Below, piece by piece: positions 1-5,417 of a DNA stretch of 5,807 bases. Location: assembly GCA_002358345.1 (NCBI GenBank), contig DEOR01000066.1, forward strand, positions 6,400 through 12,206. The letters run 5' to 3'. A model generated the notes under the pieces. That model had not been told where the DNA came from. It searched no databases and was given only the letters and a program-made list of their open reading frames with translations. Positions within the stretch are counted from its first letter, which is position 1. Each line of letters begins with the position of its first letter. The position numbers were made by a program, and so were the translations under genes. This DNA comes from Proteobacteria bacterium UBA3413. Lineage in GTDB: Bacteria > Pseudomonadota > Gammaproteobacteria > Magnimaribacterales > D2472.

Positions 1-1
1 T

Positions 2-826
2 CGCAATACAGACAGCATCGCCCTAGAGTACCGAGCTGATACATCTAAAAAACTGACCCTGGGGGTGAGTGCTCGTTATGATGACAACTCTGAATTTAAG
101 AGGGGGAACACTGCAAGGATTGAAGTTATTTATCAAATCAATGATCATCTTCGATTGCGCAGCGCTTATGGCACAGCAATAAAAAACCCCACTTTTACCG
201 AGCGCTTTGGGTTTTATACTAACTTCATTGGCAATCCATCCCTAGAGCCAGAAGAATCGGTTAATTGGGAGCTAGGGATTGATCGGCAGTTTCTTGAAGG
301 CGCCTTCAGCCTTTCAGCTACATTGTTTAATTCAGAGCTAGACAATGAAATTGATGGTAATTTTATGGATCCAATAACTTATCGCTACACTTCTAAAAAT
401 CGAGAGGGCTCGAGTAAGCGACAAGGCATTGAGCTTACAACTGCTAGCAAATTAAATGATGTTTTATTCTTTAATACCTCATATACCTACACCGATTCAG
501 TTGAGCTTGATGGCGATAATCACTATGCAGACGAAGCTCGGCGTGCCCGCCACACTGGCAGCTTAAATCTATCTTGGCAGGCAATGGCGAACCTGCACAT
601 TAACACCAACGCCCAATACAACGGCTCTCAAATAGACGTCGTTTATCCCAATAACATAAGACTGGAAGACTATACCGTCGTCAACTTAAGCCTTAATTAT
701 GGAGCCACGCCAAAGCTAGGCATCTATTTGCGCCTTGATAACGTGTTTGATGAAAGTTATGAAGAAGTCTTTGGCTACCAAGCTTTAGGTTTTAGCGCTA
801 ATGTTGGAGCGCGCTATCGGTTCTAG
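2..826 (+). CDS. btuB: BtuB-like TonB-dependent corrinoid receptor, C-terminal part (5' end outside window)
   Basis: This is the last 274 or so residues of an outer-membrane beta-barrel receptor that would import cobalamin or related corrinoids using TonB energy. The frame is open to the left edge, so N-terminal signal, TonB box and plug are missing; the GTG at 65 is internal. Seen in the sequence: the barrel motif around GNPSLEPEESVNWELG, amphipathic alternating strands, the near-terminal stretch DNVFDESYEEVFGYQALGF, and the final residues GARYRF ending in Phe, the usual signal for outer-membrane insertion. From memory, E. coli BtuB has very similar blocks ([34 protein letters not shown]), which favours BtuB over a generic siderophore receptor. 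One small difference is Phe where BtuB has Arg after the final GYQxxG. The neighbouring btuR supports the corrinoid role. Substrate assignment remains inference. Confidence 0.8.
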   Translation, partial: RNTDSIALEYRADTSKKLTLGVSARYDDNSEFKRGNTARIEVIYQINDHLRLRSAYGTAIKNPTFTERFGFYTNFIGNPSLEPEESVNWELGIDRQFLEGAFSLSATLFNSELDNEIDGNFMDPITYRYTSKNREGSSKRQGIELTTASKLNDVLFFNTSYTYTDSVELDGDNHYADEARRARHTGSLNLSWQAMANLHINTNAQYNGSQIDVVYPNNIRLEDYTVVNLSLNYGATPKLGIYLRLDNVFDESYEEVFGYQALGFSANVGARYRF

Positions 827-870
827 ATTTTCTGATAGGGAAGCCGCCTGATATAGTGGCATTACCAGCA

Positions 871-878
871 AGAGAGGG
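871..878 (+). promoter_or_regulatory. Ribosome binding site deciding the btuR start
   Basis: The purine run AGAGAGGG lies 7 bases before ATG 886. The alternative in-frame GTG at 856 has no comparable site upstream and would add ten residues unlike the family N-terminus, so ATG 886 is preferred. Confidence 0.6.
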
Positions 879-885
879 TGTATTT

Positions 886-1500
886 ATGAGCAACGAGCAA
901 GACAAGAAGCAACAAGTCCATCAGAAAAAAATGCAAGCACTGAAAGAAAATATTGATGCATCAATTGCAGCTGCAACCATTGATCGAGGGGTCGGCATAT
1001 TGCTTACCGGCAATGGAAAGGGCAAATCAAGCTCTGCCTTTGGCATGGTGATGAGGGCGCTTGGCTATGATTACAAAGTAGGCGTGGTCCAGTTTATTAA
1101 AGGACAACAACTTTCTGGCGAAGAGATCTATGTGCGCGAAAAATGCCCATCGGTAACCTTTCATCAAATGAACACTGGCTTTACTTGGGACACCCAGGAT
1201 CGCTCCTCAGACATTGTTGCTGCGAAGACAAGCTGGGCGATTGCTGAAAAAATGCTAAAAGATGACAGCTATCATTTGGTGGTATTAGACGAGCTTACCT
1301 ACATGATCAGTTTTGATTATCTTGATGAGGACAGTATTCTGAGCGCTTTAAAAAATCGTCCAAAAAACCAATCTGTCGTTGTAACTGGACGCGGCGGAGG
1401 CTCAGCACTAACAGAGTGGGCAGACACGGTATCTGAAATCAAAGAAATTAAGCATGCCTACAATGAGGGTGTCATGGCTAGAAAAGGCGTGGATCTTTAA
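886..1500 (+). CDS. btuR: Cob(I)yrinic acid a,c-diamide adenosyltransferase (BtuR/CobO/CobA family)
   Basis: This cytoplasmic enzyme transfers the 5'-deoxyadenosyl group of ATP to the reduced cobalt of corrinoids, giving adenosylcobalamin or its precursors. The protein is 204 residues, close to the roughly 196 of E. coli BtuR. Visible motifs: the family P-loop GNGKGKSS at residues 42-49 preceded by ILLT, the VGVVQFIKG strand at 65-73, the Walker-B-like LVVLDEL at 131-137 followed by TYMISFDYL, and the late VTGRGG at 166-171. The charged N-terminal region (1-30) matches the lid or extension found in this family. The start is ATG 886, placed by its ribosome binding site. It lies 59 bases after btuB on the same strand, with no terminator seen between, so the two are probably cotranscribed and jointly controlled from upstream of btuB. 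The P-loop ends GKSS where many relatives have GKTT, a conservative change. Identification is firm. Confidence 0.95.
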   Translation: MSNEQDKKQQVHQKKMQALKENIDASIAAATIDRGVGILLTGNGKGKSSSAFGMVMRALGYDYKVGVVQFIKGQQLSGEEIYVREKCPSVTFHQMNTGFTWDTQDRSSDIVAAKTSWAIAEKMLKDDSYHLVVLDELTYMISFDYLDEDSILSALKNRPKNQSVVVTGRGGGSALTEWADTVSEIKEIKHAYNEGVMARKGVDL

Positions 1501-1520
1501 AAAATAATAGGCAGTTGAAC

Positions 1521-1526
1521 TATAAT
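1521..1526 (+). promoter_or_regulatory. Possible -10 element upstream of the DUF6580 gene
   Basis: A perfect TATAAT lies in the 68-base gap after btuR. No good -35 hexamer stands 16-18 bases upstream (the region reads TTTAAAAAA), so this is only a weak candidate. It could give the membrane-protein gene some expression independent of btuB-btuR. Confidence 0.3.
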
Positions 1527-1568
1527 ACTTAGGATTGCAAACAAGGCACCAGAAACCAAGGAAATTTT

Positions 1569-2054
1569 ATGTGGAAGAATGTAGCATTTTTATTAGCACT
1601 ATTAGTTGCAAGTAGATTTATTGGATTACCAACAAACTTTTCTCCCTTATTAGCGCTAGCGGTATTTATGCCCAGACTAACGGATGATAAGCGCATACAG
1701 CACCTTCTTCCTGTCAGCATTATCGCATTCACCAATTTTTTTTTAGAGCCAGTTAACCCTCTTATACTTGCAACCATGCTTTTAGTCTTTGCTATTACCC
1801 CTACTGTGAGTCGTTTCAGCAAGAGCCTGTTTTTGGGCAGCTTAAGCGCTGTGCTGACTTGGTTTGTTGTGGTCAATGGTGCTGTGTGGTTTGCAGGCGG
1901 CGGTTCGCTGCCACAGACCTATATTGCCGCCATACCTTTTGATTTTAGATTAGCAGTCAGCACAGGGCTATATGTTGCATTATTCCACAGCAGTGAAAAA
2001 TTATGCATGAGCTTCTCTAGATCAAACATCAAACTGCTGGATCGGTTAGTTTAA
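1569..2054 (+). CDS. DUF6580-like small integral membrane protein, putative transport component
   Basis: A 161-residue, strongly hydrophobic protein with about four to five membrane segments (roughly residues 4-20, 25-35, 46-60, 63-80, 87-109 and 117-139, some short). It resembles the DUF6580 family of putative transport proteins as I remember it. Shared features are an N-terminal LPTNFSPLLALAVF block (family: PPNFTPxxALALF), the late VNGAVWFAGGG (family: NFGVWLSG), and YIAAIPFDF followed by a small-residue helix. The family resembles substrate-binding S components of ECF-type transporters, but no substrate is established to my knowledge. It has a clear ribosome binding site, AAGGA at 1558-1562, 6 bases before ATG 1569. 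Placement 68 bases after btuR suggests a role in cobalt or corrinoid entry, which is inference only. The C-terminal 20 residues are hydrophilic and not recognised. Confidence 0.65.
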   Translation: MWKNVAFLLALLVASRFIGLPTNFSPLLALAVFMPRLTDDKRIQHLLPVSIIAFTNFFLEPVNPLILATMLLVFAITPTVSRFSKSLFLGSLSAVLTWFVVVNGAVWFAGGGSLPQTYIAAIPFDFRLAVSTGLYVALFHSSEKLCMSFSRSNIKLLDRLV

Positions 2055-2109
2055 GACGCGCACTTTCGCTCATCGCTCAGCCTCTATAGGTCGCTGCTGA
2101 ATAACTGTC

Positions 2110-2322
2110 CTATGGCAGTGTAAATAAATCCTCTACAGAACAATTTAAAGTTTTTGCTATTTTTAATGCAAGAACAGTGGAGGGGACGTAAATCCCATTT
2201 TCAATAGCATTGATACTTTTTCTAGAGACCTCAGCGCTTTCAGACAATTCCTGTTGAGTGAACCCAGCCAACTTTCTTTTTTCTTCTAGGCCATTTAATA
2301 GGTTTTGATGGTGCTTGCCCAT
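2110..2322 (-). CDS. Small Cro/CI (XRE) family helix-turn-helix regulator
   Basis: A 70-residue DNA-binding protein that is essentially a single helix-turn-helix domain. The recognition unit is visible as TQQELSESA (22-30), a turn at EVS, and SRKSINAIENG (33-43), followed by YVPSTVLALKIAKTLNCSVEDLF, the usual fourth and fifth helices. This is the compact YozG-like subgroup of XRE proteins, which have no separate ligand or oligomerisation domain. Its ATG directly follows the stop of the upstream membrane-protein gene (TAAATG on the minus strand), so translation is probably coupled and the two form one operon. Small XRE regulators placed this way often repress their own promoter. The octamer array at 2722-2790 is a candidate target. 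It meets the DUF6580 gene tail to tail, 55 bases apart. Family assignment is secure; target and signal are unknown. Confidence 0.88.
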   Translation of the reverse strand: MGKHHQNLLNGLEEKRKLAGFTQQELSESAEVSRKSINAIENGIYVPSTVLALKIAKTLNCSVEDLFTLP

Positions 2323-2721
2323 TTAACTTTCTTCAAATCTCTCAACTGCTTTGGTAAGCTCAGCACTATCGTTTGGATAGAGGTACCCGGCAACTATTGA
2401 ACCAGCGCCAATTGCACCAACCAATAGTCCAATACCCGGAACGATTTCTCCAGAAAGGCTCATTCCAAAGAGAAAGATACCAAGACCAATAAATAAAGTG
2501 ATCACACCACTTCTTCTATAATCTATGGGCTGCGTCTTGCCTTGGAGATTTTCTAGCAACTCCCTAAGCTCTGATGGATCTTGAATATTTTGCGAAATCT
2601 CAATCATCGCAGCATATTTATTTTTTTCATCTTTAGTATTAAAAAAGAAAATAACACCTACAAGCAATACAGGCATCAATACTGCCACATACCCGATTCC
2701 AATCCCTAAAATATCTTCCAT
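2323..2721 (-). CDS. Three-helix membrane protein, DUF6249-like, partner of the XRE regulator
   Basis: A 132-residue inner-membrane protein of unknown function. It has one N-terminal membrane helix (about 5-27, ending VIFFFNT), a charged cytoplasmic or periplasmic loop (28-70) containing KYAAMIEISQNIQDPSEL and a short predicted amphipathic helix, then two close C-terminal helices (about 71-90 and 92-115, glycine-rich), and an acidic tail. This layout resembles DUF6249 proteins (helix, ER-x-ALIEKG-like segment, two helices), but the similarity is from memory and not certain. The start is ATG 2721, supported by CGGAG (2729-2733 on the complement) 7 bases upstream. Its stop abuts the XRE regulator start. 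Such pairs of a small membrane protein and a small XRE protein recur in bacteria. The membrane protein might sequester or sense for the regulator, which is inference. No catalytic residues are visible. Confidence 0.7.
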   Translation of the reverse strand: MEDILGIGIGYVAVLMPVLLVGVIFFFNTKDEKNKYAAMIEISQNIQDPSELRELLENLQGKTQPIDYRRSGVITLFIGLGIFLFGMSLSGEIVPGIGLLVGAIGAGSIVAGYLYPNDSAELTKAVERFEES

Positions 2722-2790
2722 AATGTAACTCCGTTTAGTAAAATGTAACGCAAACTTATCATTTTATTAATGAGAAGTAAAGGTTACATT
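2722..2790. repeat. Three AATGTAAC octamers, candidate operator
   Basis: The octamer AATGTAAC occurs as direct copies at 2722-2729 and 2742-2749, 20 bases apart, and inverted as GTTACATT at 2783-2790, with centres 41 bases from the middle copy. Spacings near two and four helical turns place them on about the same DNA face. The first copy sits between the start codon and ribosome binding site of the membrane-protein gene. The third lies just downstream of a candidate -10 for that strand. I saw no further exact copy in the window. Binding by the XRE protein encoded by this operon is inference. Confidence 0.5.
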
Positions 2791-2797
2791 AATAAAT

Positions 2798-2826
2798 AAT
2801 ATATAATTTGATAATAGAAAAGTTAA
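2798..2826 (-). promoter_or_regulatory. Candidate promoter for the membrane-protein/XRE operon
   Basis: Read on the minus strand, TTAACT (2821-2826) is followed after 17 bases by TATATT (2798-2803), a plausible sigma-70-type pair. Transcription would begin near 2791, at the inverted octamer, and leave a leader of about 70 bases. The region is so AT-rich that alternative hexamers exist. A TATAAT at 2802-2807 on the plus strand could serve the methionine sulfoxide reductase gene, but no good -35 was seen for it. Confidence 0.35.
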
Positions 2827-2867
2827 TTTCTTCACCCTGTTGGTTAAGAGCCTAGACCAATTTACCT

Positions 2868-4130
2868 ATGAACAAGACATCCTTCTATTTTTCAATCCTA
2901 ACAATATCATTTGTGCTGAGTGCGCTTGCTGCCCCCAGTATTTCTGAGGCAACCATTCACTCAGAGAAAATTATTTTAGGCTCGGGTTGTTTTTGGGGCG
3001 CTGAAAAAGGCTATGAATCTTTGCCCGGGGTGATAGATGCAGTTTCTGGTTATGCTGATGGCGATGGAGTGCAGCCAACCTATAGAGAAATTACAAAACT
3101 TAAACATAAGTTCAACCCAAACAACCATGCGGAGGTTGTTGAGGTCACCTACAACACAAATATTATTTCTACCGCAGATCTTTTAATGCACTATTTTGAA
3201 TCGCATGATCCAACGCAGCTCAATAGACAAGGCAATGATGTGGGAACCCAATACCGATCAATCATCTTGTATTCAAACGAAGACCAAAGGCTGGTAATTC
3301 AGGAGATTGGTTCGGCCTACCAAGCACTACTATCAGATGCCGGCTATGGAAAACTGACCACAGTCATCAAGCCCATCACCAAGTTTTACAAAGCAGAAAA
3401 TTATCATCAAGACTATATTAAAAAAAATCCAAATGGCTATTGCCCCGATCACTCTACGGGAGTGAAATTTAACAACAAAAAACAGATGACCATGCCTGAT
3501 AATACAACCCTTGCAAAGGGCAAAACCATTGTCGTCATTGAGCCCGAAGGTTACTGCCCTTACTGTGAAAAATTTAAGGCAGAGGTAGTAAAAAATTATC
3601 TTGGCAATATACCCCTTATTTTTAGACTCGCCAGTCAGTTAGAGGGACTGAGAATTGATTCGCCCACATGGGCCACCCCAACCATTCTATTTCTTGAAGA
3701 AGGGAAAGAGGTCTTTGGCCATCAGGGCTATATGTCACCCAAGGAATTCTATGAAGCGCTTGGCTACTTTAAGCTAGGCGACTCCGAAGCATACAGAGTG
3801 GCGTTCGATAAGGGAACCGATGCTAAGTTCTGTAAGGAGTATGAAATTTTTAAAAATACACCCGATGGCATCTTTCTTGATAAGTTAAGCGGAGCGCCAT
3901 TATTTGATACCAGGGATAGATTCACTTCTTCCACCGGCTGGCTATCATTCACACAGCCCATAGATGGCTCTGTCTATACCAAACCAGATAATAGTTATGG
4001 CATGAGAAGAACAGAAATACGGTCTGCGACCTCTGATATTCACCTTGGCCATGTTTTTCCTGACGGCCCCAATGGCTCATCTAGATATTGCATCAATGCA
4101 ACCGTGCTTGATTTCAAACAAAGACTTTAA
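2868..4130 (+). CDS. msrAB: Exported tripartite methionine sulfoxide reductase, MsrA-thioredoxin-MsrB
   Basis: A 420-residue enzyme that reduces both S and R epimers of methionine sulfoxide in proteins. Residues 1 to about 28 form a signal peptide (hydrophobic run SILTISFVLSALAA; cleavage likely near ALA or SEA), so it acts in the periplasm. The MsrA domain is about 34-200: catalytic Cys41 in GCFWGAE, GYADG, NHAEVVEV (86-93), HDPTQLNRQGNDVGTQYRS (113-131), and resolving Cys192 in NPNGYC. A thioredoxin-like domain (about 215-300) follows, with CPYC at 230-233 and a cis-Pro-like ATPT at 269-272. The MsrB domain (about 305-418) has FTSSTGWLSF, HLGHVFPDGP and catalytic Cys408 in RYCIN. Its two zinc-binding CxxC pairs are absent, and the GCGW-type resolving Cys is Thr356; Cys322 may substitute. 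Neisseria PilB joins the same domains in the order thioredoxin-like, MsrA, MsrB. No clear Shine-Dalgarno sequence precedes ATG 2868. Confidence 0.93.
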   Translation: MNKTSFYFSILTISFVLSALAAPSISEATIHSEKIILGSGCFWGAEKGYESLPGVIDAVSGYADGDGVQPTYREITKLKHKFNPNNHAEVVEVTYNTNIISTADLLMHYFESHDPTQLNRQGNDVGTQYRSIILYSNEDQRLVIQEIGSAYQALLSDAGYGKLTTVIKPITKFYKAENYHQDYIKKNPNGYCPDHSTGVKFNNKKQMTMPDNTTLAKGKTIVVIEPEGYCPYCEKFKAEVVKNYLGNIPLIFRLASQLEGLRIDSPTWATPTILFLEEGKEVFGHQGYMSPKEFYEALGYFKLGDSEAYRVAFDKGTDAKFCKEYEIFKNTPDGIFLDKLSGAPLFDTRDRFTSSTGWLSFTQPIDGSVYTKPDNSYGMRRTEIRSATSDIHLGHVFPDGPNGSSRYCINATVLDFKQRL

Positions 4131-4137
4131 ATTAAAC

Positions 4138-4740
4138 ATGACCATCACCCAATCTGAGGCACCAAAAAATTTATACAAGGTTTTATCTAAACAGGAATGG
4201 GAGGCGGCATCACAGAGTGGGAAGATAGCCACAGACCTAGATCAAAAAGATGGTTTTGTTCATCTTTCCTCCGCCCTTCAGCTAAACGCAACCTTGACTT
4301 TGTATTTTGCGAAGCAAGAAGAGGTCGTGCTTCTGCAAATTAAACAACAGATCATCGAAGATGGATTAACCTTTGAGCACTCAGAAAAGCGAGGCGGAGA
4401 ATTTGCTCATTTATATGGCGACCTCTTGGTTGAGCACACATCACAAACATGGTTCTTAGAAAAAGGAGCGTTTATCTTGCCAACTGAAATTCTTCAAGAG
4501 GCTGAACAGACGCTTGCTCCCCAAATGAAAACAATGTATTTATTTCTGCTGTGGGTCTTTGGGTTTTTTGCTTGGGTGGCTTTTGATTTATTTGTAGAGG
4601 CTTTTATCTTTGAATGGCTGCAATGGAATGGAACCAAGAAAAACGATTGGTTTTTTGCTTTATGGTGGGGTGTTACTGTTTCATGGGGCTTGTATGGATT
4701 GATCAGGATATATCAAGCGCAGAAATCCGGGATTAAATAA
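4138..4740 (+). CDS. DUF952 protein with C-terminal two-helix membrane domain
   Basis: The 200-residue product begins with a DUF952 domain (about 10-115). It is recognised by YKVLSKQEWEAA (13-24), DGFVHLSSALQL (38-49), the VVLLQI strand and the HLYGDLLVE stretch (91-99). DUF952 is a small cytoplasmic domain of unknown function, related in fold to ADP-ribosyltransferase-like proteins as far as I recall. It usually makes up nearly the whole protein of about 110 residues. Here a linker (116-130) leads to two membrane helices (about 133-155 and 171-192), rich in Trp and Phe and separated by a short polar loop. ATG 4138 is chosen because the conserved domain begins soon after it. The longer frame from 4045 would lie inside msrAB. 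The gene starts 7 bases after the msrAB stop, so the two are probably cotranscribed, though no good ribosome binding site is seen. Function unknown. Confidence 0.82.
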   Translation: MTITQSEAPKNLYKVLSKQEWEAASQSGKIATDLDQKDGFVHLSSALQLNATLTLYFAKQEEVVLLQIKQQIIEDGLTFEHSEKRGGEFAHLYGDLLVEHTSQTWFLEKGAFILPTEILQEAEQTLAPQMKTMYLFLLWVFGFFAWVAFDLFVEAFIFEWLQWNGTKKNDWFFALWWGVTVSWGLYGLIRIYQAQKSGIK

Positions 4741-4742
4741 TC

Positions 4743-5417
4743 CTAGCCAGCATTCATTTGGGTTATTAGGGGCTGTATCTCTGCCCAGACTTCTTTAGCT
4801 ATTAAGGAATGCCCTTCTTTGTTTGGGTGAATCCCGTCCGATTGCATTAGACCCATTACAGCCATCTCCTGAATTGAGCCTTTGATTAAGGAGAGCTGGT
4901 ATTCTATTGCCAGATCACTAAAAATTCTTTGAAAATTCTTTGTATAAACCTCCCCATAATTTGGCGGCAACTCTACCCCAACAAGAACAACAGTTGCGCC
5001 AGCCATTTGAGCCATCTCAATCATCAGCTTAAGATTTTTTCTTACTACTTTTTTTAAAGACATGCCCCGCAAGCCATCGTTGCCACCCAGCTCTAAAATA
5101 ACAATCCGAGGCTTATGCCGGCTTAATAATTTAGGCAGCCGATAGAGCCCACCTGATGTGGTGTCTCCACTAACGCCGGCATTCACCACTTGAAATGTTA
5201 AGCCTTGCTTCTTGATGCTTGCATCCAGCAATGAAGGCCAAGAATGATTGAGTTTTACCCCATAGCCAGCACTCAAACTATCGCCTAAAACAACGATGGT
5301 ATTGGTTGGAGGGCCTACCGTGTCAGCAGAATTTACTGGTACCATTACGGACAGTAAGATGGCTGAAACTACCAAAAGGCAAAAATTGAAAGACTTAATT
5401 TTAGAAGTTAAAAACAT
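4743..5417 (-). CDS. tesA: TesA-type SGNH/GDSL lysophospholipase-thioesterase, exported
   Basis: A periplasmic hydrolase related to E. coli TesA (thioesterase I/protease I/lysophospholipase L1), acting on acyl-CoA or lysophospholipid esters. The 224-residue form starts at ATG 5417 with a signal peptide: Lys6 and Lys8, a hydrophobic core at about 10-28, and likely cleavage after NSA (residue 31). Visible SGNH blocks: GDSLSAGYG with nucleophile Ser47 (block I), NAGVSGDTTSGG with oxyanion-hole Gly84 (II), LGGNDGLRG with Asn113 (III), and DGIHPN with Asp194 and His197 (V). A longer frame from ATG 5480 would add 21 residues before the signal peptide and is less likely. No clear Shine-Dalgarno is seen for either start. 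It is convergent with the DUF952 gene with a 2-base gap, and divergent from ybbA, overlapping that gene's 5' end. Identification is firm; natural substrate is inferred from the family. Confidence 0.93.
   Translation of the reverse strand: MFLTSKIKSFNFCLLVVSAILLSVMVPVNSADTVGPPTNTIVVLGDSLSAGYGVKLNHSWPSLLDASIKKQGLTFQVVNAGVSGDTTSGGLYRLPKLLSRHKPRIVILELGGNDGLRGMSLKKVVRKNLKLMIEMAQMAGATVVLVGVELPPNYGEVYTKNFQRIFSDLAIEYQLSLIKGSIQEMAVMGLMQSDGIHPNKEGHSLIAKEVWAEIQPLITQMNAG

Noticed and set aside
827..885. Possible B12 riboswitch between btuB and btuR
   Set aside because: At 59 bases it is far too short for a cobalamin aptamer and no B12-box-like sequence is visible.
1529..1876. Minus-strand open frame of 115 codons opposite the DUF6580 gene
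   Set aside because: It lies almost wholly antisense to a gene with a good ribosome binding site and family-like sequence, and its own product has no recognisable domain.
2055..2109. GC-richer gap between convergent genes, considered as a bidirectional terminator
   Set aside because: Only a 4-base CAGC/GCTG pairing was found and there is no T-run after it.
2110..2721. XRE/membrane protein pair as a toxin-antitoxin module
   Set aside because: The membrane protein is a three-helix protein of 132 residues with no toxin motif, unlike small single-helix membrane toxins, and the pair resembles membrane/XRE gene pairs instead.
3764..3961. Minus-strand open frame of 65 codons inside msrAB
   Set aside because: It is antisense to the MsrB domain, whose conserved motifs explain the sequence.
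4045..4137. Extended start for the DUF952 gene
   Set aside because: These 31 codons lie inside the conserved MsrB C-terminus in another frame, and DUF952 similarity begins only after ATG 4138.
4730..4743. Inverted repeat GGATTA-AA-TAATCC across the two convergent stop codons, considered as a terminator
   Set aside because: The stem is at most 5 base pairs with a usable loop, AT-rich, and has no T-tract on either side.
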